From DAOVXM01 sp963746255 (GTDB lineage Bacteria; Chloroflexota; Anaerolineae; Anaerolineales; UBA4823): 64,000 nucleotides of DNA. The first letter of the stretch is position 1; the number at the start of each line of letters is the position of its first letter. Of the stretch, positions 56,598-64,000 are shown piece after piece. The DNA is taken from positions 62,001 through 126,000 of the forward strand of contig CAVVAJ010000001.1 in NCBI GenBank assembly GCA_963746255.1. The letters run 5' to 3'. Made by a program: the position numbers and the translations under genes. Below the pieces are notes generated by a model that had not been told where the DNA came from, searched no databases, and saw nothing but the letters and a program-made list of their open reading frames with translations.

Positions 56598-59280
56598 TTA
56601 GAGCAGGTTCAATTCGTGGGCACGCGCGATCGCCTGGGTGCGGCTGCGAACCCCCAGCTTGCCGTAGATGTTGCTGGTGTGTTTCTTGATCGTGTTTATG
56701 GTGACCACCAGTTCGCTGGCGATCTCCGGGTTGGAATACCCTTTGCAGATCAGGCGCATGATCTCCAGTTCGCGCGGGGTGAGCGGGTCAAGCAGCTCTC
56801 CCGGCTGGGGTCGTGTCGATTCCCCAAATGCGGCCCGGCAGGCATCCAGCAAGGAATCCAGGTAGGGGTGGAACGCCTGAGGCGTGTCGCGATCGCTTCT
56901 CAGGTCGCGCAGCAGCGGCTCGATCCCCGGGCCAGCATCCAGCCATCGCCAGATGTAGCCTCCAGGTGCGCCCAACGCCAAGGCCTCGCGCAGCGCAGAG
57001 CGGGCAGGCATACGGTCTCCCAACGCGTCCAGGGCCACGGCCTGCAGCGCCAGCAGGTGGATCAATTCGCCATTGCTGTTCACAGCCCGGGCGCGGCGGA
57101 TGGACTCGTCCAGCGCTGTGAGTGCTTCCTCGTAGCGTTCCTCGGCACACAGCAGGCGTGGGAACAGCCACCTCCGCCAGAGCAGCAGGTTGGCGTGCTG
57201 TGTGGCCGCGATCTTCTCTTCCAGGATGTGCAGCTTCTCACGTGCGGCATCCAGGTCGCCTGCTTTGAGGCACAGCTTGGCCCATTCCCAGTTGAGCTCG
57301 CCGGTCAGGTAGGGGTCATCCATGGCGTTTACGATCCGCTCAGTGTCTTGAAAGATATCCACCGCAGCGTCCAGGTCGCCGCGTGCGGCGGCCAGGTGCG
57401 CACGAAGGTAGCGGCCTGTACGCACCGCTTCGCTGAAACCACCAGGGCGGGCGATGCGCAGGCCGGTGTTCAGATACGCCTCCGCTTCGTCCAGGTGATT
57501 CCGCTCCAGCTCGATCCTGGCCATGGTAATGTACAGCGACCCCGCGGCGGGGAAATCTCCGTGACCTTCGCTCACGGCACGATCGATGGCCGAACGGCAG
57601 AGCTCCTCAGCCTCGTTCAGCCGCCCCTGGACCAGCATGTACATGGCCTGCCCATAGGTGCATCCGTATGCGCCGATCAGGTTGCCCTCTGCGTACGCCA
57701 GCGCAATACCGCGCTCATACGCCTCGATGGCGCCATCAAAATCACCTGCTCCGGCGCGTGCCGCGGCCAACATGTTCCACGCTGTACCAATGCCCTCCAA
57801 CATTTCCTGACGGCATAAGACGAGCGGCTTCCTCAGCGTGAGCCACGGACCTGGCGTGCTCGCCCCGGCCGCGCGCCAGCACAGAACGCATCATCGCCAG
57901 CTGCGCAGCGACCAAGTCCTGCTGCGCACCGCTCAAGGATCCTTCGTCCACCAGCCGCTCATAGGCGTTATCGGCCCGTTCCAGGTACGGCGCGATAGCC
58001 GGAATTTGCCCGCTGAGGAACAGCGCCCAGCAGCTCGCCAGGGCCACGAACGGATCGTCTGCCTTCATTTCCTCCGGCAGCGCATCCAGCCAGCGCAGCA
58101 CGGTGGCAACCTCGCCCCTATGCAAGACCGGAAGCCAGTGTTTGAGGACCAGCTCCTTGGCCCGGGCCATGTCACCAGAGCGCAACGCATGGTCCACGGC
58201 TTCGCCGGGATGCCCCTCGCTCTCGAACCATGCCGCCGCCTTCAGATGGAGCGCACCTATCTCGCCGGGATGATCGCGCTCCAGCAGTGCATACAGGACT
58301 TCGGCGAACAGATGATGGTAGCGAAACCAGCGTCCATCGGTATCGAGGGGAATAAGAAACAGGTTACTCTTCCGGATCTCGTCAAGCATCTGTTGACTGG
58401 ATGGATCGCCCGTGACTGCTTGGCATAACTTGCCGCAGAACCTCTCCAGGATTGACGTGCGCAACAGGAACTCACGCTGCGCATCTGGCAACGTAACCAG
58501 GACTTCTTCGGTAAGGTAATCCAGGATGAACTGGTGTCCCCCTGTGAACTCCTCGATGAAGGTGTCGTAAGAGGGCTGTCCTTTCAGGGACAGGGCTGCC
58601 AGCTGCAAACCAACAACCCAGCTCTCGGTATGTGTATTCAATGCTTCGATATGCTCGGGCTTGAGGTTCAAGCCCATCTTTTCGTTGAACAGGGTCGCGG
58701 CTTCCTCTGTGGAGAACTGGAGATCTTCAGCCCTGATCTCGATCAACTGGCTGTGTGCCCGCAGGCGGGCCAGTGATATCGAGGGATCGACACGGGTGAT
58801 CAATACGATGTGGAGATTTGGGGGCTGGTGTTCCAGAAGATAGCTCAGGCCCGCATGAACCTGTCCTGCCTCGATGACGTGATAGTCATCCAGGACCACG
58901 ATCAGATCGTGGGCAAGTTGGGAGATGTCATTGATTAGGCTGATCGCCACAGGCTCGGTGCTGCGCAACTGGGGTGCACTGACGATCTGGCGCGCTTCTA
59001 CCCCCATCTCCTGGTGGATGGTTTGAATGGCTGCGATGAGGTACGTCCAGAACCTGACCGGGTCGTTGTCACCCTGGTCAAGGGAAAGCCACGCTGCGGG
59101 TTGATCACGCTCGGAAAGCCAGCCTGTCACCAGGGTGGATTTTCCAAATCCCGTTGGAGCAGAGACCAGGGTCAACTTGCGCGTCAAACCTTCGTCCAGG
59201 CGCTCATAAAGGTGTGGGCGTGGGACAAGGTCGACGCTAAGTTGGGGAATATAGAGTTTGGTGGTGAGAAGCTGTTCCAA
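56598..59280 (-). CDS. MalT-like LuxR-family transcriptional regulator, frameshifted
   Basis: About 890 residues if joined. N-terminal STAND ATPase domain: KLYIPQLSVDLVPRPHLYER, Walker A SAPTGFGKST (40-49), Walker B LIVVLDDYHVIEAG. Tetratricopeptide-like helices fill the middle and much of the second half. The C-terminal LuxR helix-turn-helix is complete: LTPRELEIMRLICKGYSNPE then TIKKHTSNIYGKLGVRSRTQ. The frame moves once near 57790 (MPSGNVGG to EGIGTAWNML). MalT-type proteins switch on promoters after binding a small inducer. It reads toward the hydrolase/amidohydrolase cluster and could control it. Confidence 0.88.
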
Positions 59281-60256
59281 TTTTGACCTTGAGAAGCGTG
59301 GTTATCGAACAAAAAAGAACCAACTCCATGTTGGTTTATCGTTAGATCGTTACTCAGGAAAAAGAAACCTCCTCATGCGGGGTCGCTGCCTTATAGCGTT
59401 GAAATTATTGATACTCAGGTTTGACCTCATTCATTATAGCATGATGGTTCTTTTCTGGATTGCCTGGCAATATTTCGGTGGGAAATTCGAGCTACACAGG
59501 GTTATGAACCCATATATCCTTGCATAATGGTGATCTCTGGGAATTGGGCTCGAACCGTTATTTTTCCGTTTTTTGTATCCAAAGGACCGATTTCAATACC
59601 CGATTGATCAAATTTACTCTAGTGTTCAAAGGGAACGGAAGCCAAAAACTGATCGACAGGAACGTCAAGCGGTTCGAGTTGACCGAGTGGGCGCAGTTGG
59701 ACACGAACCTGCGACCTCTTCTGTGTAAGAGATATCTCGTAAACATCCATAACGTCCAACCCGTACAGGTGGTGTTATTTTCTCCATACTGTCGCCACCT
59801 GTGGGGGTAGTTTATCCATCATGTCCATATTTTCCATGCCGTGTTACTGTGGTTGCAGCCGGTTGCAGCAGGATCACTAATCCGCGGCATGAAGTAAGGA
59901 GAACAGGCTTGTGTCCAGTTCCGAGTTGGTAAGGTAAAGGATGTATCCCCGAAATAACCGCATGGGTAGGCGTGTGGTTCATAACTACGGCGGGTTGAAG
60001 ATTGCAAGGAAGTGAGAACAGCACTGATGGATGTGTTCTACTCCCACCGTTTTTGCTCCTATCGCTACTCTATGTGTAACCAACATTTGCAAATCGCGCC
60101 GCATACCCCGAGGGCGATAGCCCCGTCTGCGTTTACACGGGGTTGGGCCGCATCACACTCAATAATTATTGTAATTTTCGAATTCGCGTGAAGCACCTGC
60201 TCGTAATCTCACAAATGAAATGTTATTGTGGTTTTCGAAGGGTTAATTATTTACAC
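59281..60256. other. long intergenic region
   Basis: About 975 nt with no gene I can support. A CCCCGT-N9-ACGGGG hairpin (60121-60141) and TTGGGCC suggest an attC relic. Short open frames on both strands lack ribosome sites and domains. Confidence 0.35.
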
Positions 60257-60682
60257 TTACCTTGAACTTAATCTGGCCAGTAACGCATCCGACCAGGGAC
60301 TTAACAATGCAACCAGGATGATGATATCTACCACTACTGCAGATACCTTCGACATAATTCCCGGCGTAAAGGTATTCCACCATGGAATGACGGCTAGCAA
60401 AGACAGAATCGATGCGATTATTGCAATCGACGGCCACCAAGATTGGTTTGCTATCAATCTGACCGCCGCAGTAAAAAATCCGATCATGGCTAACAGCCAA
60501 AAGATACCAAAAACCTTACCAAGAGCTGATTGAATGAATACACCATTGGAAAACATCCATGGCAATTTGTTGAATGAAGGTTCGGAAAAAGGTTGCCAAT
60601 TCGTCCAGGTTCCCACAAAACCCATTATGTGCCCGATGCCATGACCAACCAGGATGATGGCAATTATGATGCGAAGAATCAT
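60257..60682 (-). CDS. small integral membrane protein, hypothetical
   Basis: Product of 141 residues from ATG 60682 (GAGGAGA upstream). Four helices, roughly 2-22, 50-72, 78-95 and 105-128. LVGHGIGHIMGFVGTW near the start has the GHGxGHxxG pattern seen in small DoxX-like or unknown membrane proteins. Basic C-terminal tail. An attC-like site precedes it on the minus strand, so it is probably a cassette. Function unknown. Confidence 0.65.
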   Translation of the reverse strand: MILRIIIAIILVGHGIGHIMGFVGTWTNWQPFSEPSFNKLPWMFSNGVFIQSALGKVFGIFWLLAMIGFFTAAVRLIANQSWWPSIAIIASILSLLAVIPWWNTFTPGIMSKVSAVVVDIIILVALLSPWSDALLARLSSR

Positions 60683-60748
60683 CAATTTTCTCCTCACTTC
60701 TCAATTTACTTTAATTTATATGAAATTTGTGCGCGATATTTTGAGGCT

Positions 60749-60847
60749 GCCTAACGTTCCGCTTCAGCCGCGGGCTTCGCTGGCGCGGACCTTTCCCAAG
60801 CAAGGGCCGTGACAGGGAGAACCGTCTGCTGCAAACAGTGGTTAGGC
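60749..60847 (-). other. attC-like site
   Basis: The clearest site in the window: GCCTAAC (60749-60755) to GTTAGGC (60841-60847), both boxes perfect complements, 99 nt, with palindromic CAGCCGCGGGCTTCGCTGGC and GGGCCGTGACAGGGAGAACC arms. The stop codon of the minus-strand gene at 60842 lies inside the box. Confidence 0.6.
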
Positions 60848-61570
60848 TGAAGCCAGCTCAATTACATTGGTACCATCATAAAACAAAATGCATTTATCAT
60901 ACGTGGTTCTAAATAAATTAGTGAATATTCCTTCATCCAAATCGGAATATGAAGCTACATTGTCACCTCGTATCTCAATAATTAAAACAAGTTCATCACA
61001 CTCGTACTTATCTGGTGGGACTTTGAGATCCTTTCGAGAGATTTCATCTTGAATATGTTTTGAATTAATCATTGGAACCCATCCTGATGTGATTGGTTTG
61101 CATGAATGACTTGTTATTACGGGAGAACGCATAAGCTTAACGATTCGAACTTGAGATGAATATGGAATATCTATAGAGAGGACTTCAGAGATCGGTATCC
61201 TTTCATCATTCTGTATCACAGTTTGAATAATTTCTTCAGCTAAAGATGGCAATATTTTTTTCGAAAGGGGATTGTTACGAAAGTGAAGGAATATTTTGGT
61301 TGGAATGAAAGCAATATGTGTTAATTTGCTCTCAACAAGATTACATAATTTATTTCTAAGCCCCTCCTGCTCCACCCACAAAACTCCATCATGGTCATGT
61401 GTTTGATAATATGTTGTCAGTTCAATTCCAATTTTGATCCCTTCTGGTGTTGTCAGTATAAAATCTGGTGGATCTTCGTCTACAATATCTCCAGTGGGGA
61501 ATTTGCTCCATATTTCTTTAACTTTCGAAAGAACTTGTTTTTCGCGTTCTTTTTTATGTACTTGATTCAT
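60842..61570 (-). CDS. PD-(D/E)XK-nuclease-like hypothetical protein
   Basis: Product of 242 residues. PPDFILTTPEGIKIGIELTT (about 34-53) gives the D...(E)xT layout of a PD-(D/E)XK fold: Asp36, then Glu50 in IGIELT, on adjacent strands, preceded by a helix EREKQVLSKVKEIWSKF. The rest (LVLIIEIRGDN, DKCILFYDGTNVIEL) looks like a beta-sheet core. Restriction-like or unknown; many cassette-borne proteins are of this type. Its stop codon is inside an attC-like box. Confidence 0.6.
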   Translation of the reverse strand: MNQVHKKEREKQVLSKVKEIWSKFPTGDIVDEDPPDFILTTPEGIKIGIELTTYYQTHDHDGVLWVEQEGLRNKLCNLVESKLTHIAFIPTKIFLHFRNNPLSKKILPSLAEEIIQTVIQNDERIPISEVLSIDIPYSSQVRIVKLMRSPVITSHSCKPITSGWVPMINSKHIQDEISRKDLKVPPDKYECDELVLIIEIRGDNVASYSDLDEGIFTNLFRTTYDKCILFYDGTNVIELASA

Positions 61571-61648
61571 AATTCACTTTTCTTGCTGGCGAACCAGCCC
61601 AACTCGTGATCCGAACGCCTTAGGCACACTAGAACTTATAGATTCCAG

Positions 61649-61816
61649 TCAGCCCAAAATATTTAGGCCGCCAAAGATTAACAAAACCGCCCACGCAAAC
61701 AGTTGCATGAGCGGCTCCAATGTTATTCTATGATTGCCACGCACCCGCCTGCGTGTGCCATAACGGACATACCAATAGCACAGCCCGTTTTTGTTGTTAT
61801 TCAAAGTATAGATGAT
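61649..61816 (-). CDS. short hypothetical membrane protein
   Basis: GTG near 61816 has GGAGG about 10 nt upstream; an ATG at 61840 is almost on top of that site. About 55-63 residues: a basic middle (YVRYGTRRRVRGNHR) and one C-terminal helix (LMQLFAWAVLLIFGGL). No homologue recognised. May be real because of the ribosome site, but short. Confidence 0.35.
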   Translation of the reverse strand: MIYTLNNNKNGLCYWYVRYGTRRRVRGNHRITLEPLMQLFAWAVLLIFGGLNILG

Positions 61817-61863
61817 ATTTTCAATCCTCACAAGTAACATTCCTCCAATTCATCAAGTCGTCA

Positions 61864-62145
61864 TTAGAATGTCACATCCCCATCAATTGACTCCCACTTA
61901 TCCTCATCCCACGACTGCTCTACAGGCAGCGGCCACAATCGCATCATCTCCATCTGGGGGCAAGTTATAACCAATGTATTCACAGGTTGAGCGGGTGGGG
62001 TGTAATATTGCAACTCGCAATTACCAGGGAGATGCATCGCTGTAATGCCTTCTGCGACATGGAACGTCCTTTGGGCCATTACAGGGTAGGCCTGCAGGAA
62101 GGTGAGTAAAGCGATGACAAGTACTAAAATAACTGCATCCCACAA
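61864..62145 (-). CDS. secreted or anchored hypothetical protein
   Basis: Up to 93 residues. A hydrophobic start (VILVLVIALLTFLQAYPVMA) is followed by a short soluble part with two cysteines (GNCELQYY, VITCPQMEMM) that might bond. The only upstream start is TTG 62145, inside an attC-like site; an inner ATG would lose the signal. Function unknown. Confidence 0.4.
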   Translation of the reverse strand: MWDAVILVLVIALLTFLQAYPVMAQRTFHVAEGITAMHLPGNCELQYYTPPAQPVNTLVITCPQMEMMRLWPLPVEQSWDEDKWESIDGDVTF

Positions 62146-62259
62146 GTCGGGTGCACGCTATGTTAGGCGGCTCTCACCTGCATAGCCAAGCCGTACAATC
62201 CTTTCAACTGTCGGGCAACAGTGAGCGAAATGAGCTGAACCGTGAATGACCAGTTAGGC
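62140..62259 (-). other. attC-like site pair
   Basis: Two GCCTAAC boxes on the minus strand, from 62259 and from 62168. The second begins GCCTAACATAGCGTGCACCC, matching the + strand site at 3217 in 27 of 29 bases, so the same repeat family is found 59 kb away. Confidence 0.5.
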
Positions 62260-62385
62260 GTAGTGCTGCGTAGCATCGTAACCTTAGGTATTTTGGGAGA
62301 GCATATGAAAAGCGATAGCAGTCCCAATAAAAATTAGGTTTATTCGTGCTCAACAAGTATAAAATTTGTGTTTGCCAATGCAGAA

Positions 62386-63289
62386 TTATATAAGCTTACC
62401 GGCGATTTGAACTGTTTTTTCGTCTTTGCATAAATCCAGGCTGATGTTCCATAATTTATCTTGCAGTTTTTTGTCAGTCGCGTAGTCATCTTGTTTCATC
62501 TCGGTAAACTTATTGTTTTTCCAGGTGATAAATTTTCCAGATTTCTTCAGAACTCTCTTCCTGGCTTTCTGTGAACAAAGGGGACATGATCGTTCCGCAT
62601 TCCTCAATGGAAATAAATGTGCCGAAAAGTTTCATCATCGTTGCCATTGTTTTCATGAAAAATGGAATAATATTGATTTGATTAGTCCACACAGTTTTTG
62701 AGATTTCAAATCCAATGAAAGACACTCTTGAGTCATTTGTTTTCTTATAAATATTATGCATGCGATCGCAAAACATTCTTTTAGCAACCATTGCCTGATG
62801 GATACCATCTTCATAACCCCATTTTTTCTTCATCTGCATGTCATCCCAAAATATTTCGCCCCCCTCAGTGACGTTGAAGATCACCCTGCCTCCAAATTCG
62901 GATTTCTCCAATAGATCCAACAAGTTCAAAGTCAACATGAATTGAGACAAATAATTGACCTGGAAATGTGGATCCAATCCATCTTCGGTTTCTATACGTT
63001 TCGCAGCGTAACCCAAGCCGGCATTGACGAATAAGCCGTCTAGAAACTCATGTTGACTATGAATCTCCTTGATTGCATTTCGAACTTCACTGAGTTTAGT
63101 GAGATCACATAAAACCATGGATATCTTATTGTTTTTAGTAGTGGCTTCAAGTTCTTTGATCGTAGCTTCACCACGTTCTTTGGATCTGCACAGTATGATG
63201 ATTTCATGAAGTTGATCGTCAATTCCAGCTAAAACTTGTGCAACTCCTTTCCCCATTCCATTGGTGCCTCCCGTTACTAATACTTTCAT
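62386..63289 (-). CDS. short-chain dehydrogenase/reductase-like protein, frameshifted, catalytic Tyr missing
   Basis: AGAGGAGA upstream. Rossmann start VLVTGGTNGMGKGVAQVLAG (TGxxxGxG), FVNAGLGY (NAG motif), then IFNVTEGGEIFWDD. The usual YxxxK is AMVAK here: Lys present, Tyr replaced by Ala, so normal SDR chemistry is unlikely. The frame as read ends at 62510; a shift near 62525 continues SGKFITWKNNKFTEMKQDDY to a stop at 62386. About 300 residues joined. It may bind NAD(P) without usual catalysis, or be an error. Cassette-like setting. Confidence 0.8.
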
Positions 63290-63445
63290 GTTGCAATCTC
63301 CTCTGCTGCGTTTCTTTTTATGCTATGTGTGCCTACTGGACCTCCGACTCCGCCCAAGTTGGAGTTGGGGGACATGTAGCGACTAGTGTAATCTGATGTC
63401 AGTATGGACATATGTTACCTCAAAATCTTTTACATAATCAAAATG

Positions 63446-63582
63446 GCCTAACGAGCTATTCAGCGGCTTGGCGTTTTGGCTCCGATTGAATTTTACACCC
63501 AATCCAAACTTAGATTTTAGCGCCGCTTATCACCTTGGCGTAGCCAAGTCGGCTGCAATTTGGGTTGGGCCGCCCGTTATCT
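63446..63582 (-). other. attC-like site
   Basis: GCCTAAC (63446-63452) to GTTGGGC (63564-63570) with GATAACG at the stop of the minus-strand gene. Long pairing arms (AGCGGCTTGGCG... and ...CGCCGCTTATC). Between the SDR and methyltransferase genes. Confidence 0.5.
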
Positions 63583-63999
63583 ACCAAAACCAGCCTTCTT
63601 GAACACATAAATCGACCACCCAATTGTCTCCCGCCCCCACCTCAAGTAGTTCTCCCGATTCTCCCCTACTCGCTTCAACACCTCTCCCACGTCAGGATCG
63701 TCCGGATGCTCACTTGCCCACTCCGTCGCCGCATACCACTGCAATCCCTCATATCTGTCCCAATCATCCTGGTTGCTTACCAACGTGTAGACCAGCTCTA
63801 GCCCGAGCTTTTGTCCTGCCTCCACATTCTCGTAGTGCGTCCCAAACGTGCTCCGTTCTTCTCCGATGGCTTCCAAATACTCTGCTACTGGTTCTTGTCG
63901 CCAGTATGGTTCCCCCACGACCACCCAGCTTCCGAGGGCTGCCATCTCGTTCAGCGCCTTGAGTGTTCCTTCGTGGCTGCCATAGATCCAGCTCGCTCC
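63577..63999 (-). CDS. methyltransferase C-terminal part (continues beyond window)
   Basis: The frame is open to the window edge (141 residues seen). GASWIYGSHEGTLKALNEMA, then SWVVVGEPYWRQEPVAEYLE and HYENVEAGQKLGLELVYTLV are the second half of a class I SAM methyltransferase: the VVVGEPYW strand is the usual motif after the mid domain. The SAM-binding N-terminal part is outside the window. The stop codon lies in an attC-like box. Confidence 0.75.
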   Translation of the reverse strand, partial: GASWIYGSHEGTLKALNEMAALGSWVVVGEPYWRQEPVAEYLEAIGEERSTFGTHYENVEAGQKLGLELVYTLVSNQDDWDRYEGLQWYAATEWASEHPDDPDVGEVLKRVGENRENYLRWGRETIGWSIYVFKKAGFGR

Positions 64000-64000
64000 A

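Noticed and set aside
56565..58428. 417- and 196-codon plus-strand frames
   Set aside because: Antisense to the MalT-like regulator, whose domains are clear on the minus strand.
1..64000. tRNA, rRNA, tmRNA, known riboswitches
   Set aside because: Looked for conserved tRNA arms, rRNA words and common riboswitch cores by eye on both strands; none seen. A covariance scan would be needed to be sure.

Overview
The window looks like part of a chromosome (or large contig) of a Chloroflexota bacterium, most likely Anaerolineae-like. This is inference from gene style only: secreted beta-helix (choice-of-anchor Q) and GVYG-repeat proteins, Pro/Thr-rich linkers, C-terminal LPLV-type tails, a MalT-like LuxR regulator and a heliorhodopsin. 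No rRNA, tRNA or CRISPR array was seen. An unusual number of genes are broken by single-base shifts, mostly next to homopolymer runs (more than 20 in 64 kb). Uncorrected sequencing indels are the simplest explanation, although transposase fragments and nonsense codons show that some decay is real.

Layout. 0-4.5 kb: small plus-strand single-gene units (membrane protein, lipoprotein, P-loop kinase, ATC-hydrolase-like protein, lipoprotein hydrolase), several followed by attC-like sequences. 4.9-6.1 kb: a lipoprotein. 6.2-9.1 kb, minus strand: a Doc/AbrB toxin-antitoxin pair next to a three-gene replication module, whose first gene carries 23 dyad repeats on a 20/32-bp pitch beside an AT-rich tract, resembling a plasmid origin inside its own initiator gene. 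9.4-11.4 kb: a beta-helix surface protein lying between two direct copies of the initiator 5' end and a structured upstream element. 11.8-16.3 kb: UDG-like and HhH-like genes, a decayed gene family, a GC-rich palindromic repeat cluster enclosing a DUF559 nuclease gene, and a transposase remnant. 17-23 kb: three secreted proteins, including a seven-blade propeller/metzincin protease.

23-36 kb is a mosaic of small genes (PadR, zinc ribbons, DinB, cupin, Hsp20, CPBP protease, NhaA, nitrilase, methyltransferase) with IS110 and IS30 fragments and dispersed repeats. 36-45 kb, minus strand: a secreted DUF4397-like protein, then a compact operon joining a PlsY-like acyltransferase, a PEP/pyruvate-dikinase-like phosphotransferase, an ABC ATPase, a large FtsX-type permease and a membrane-anchored chelatase-like protein. 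45.7-46.5 kb: a complete heliorhodopsin with an operator-like palindrome and a terminator. Its 3' flank is duplicated at 49 kb, on the other side of two attC-flanked cassettes (methyltransferase, GNAT).

49-59 kb, minus strand: three tandem membrane-anchored HSL-type hydrolases with a fourth alpha/beta hydrolase between them, small membrane and hypothetical genes, an amidohydrolase and a MalT-like LuxR regulator. 60-64 kb returns to minus-strand single-gene cassettes (membrane protein, PD-(D/E)XK-like protein, SDR, methyltransferase) separated by attC-like sites.

The most interesting items are the origin-like dyad array that is read in all three coding frames, the dikinase/PlsY/ABC operon, the heliorhodopsin locus, the integrase-less cassette arrays, the DUF559 gene nested in GC-rich palindromes and the recurring LPLV-type C-termini.
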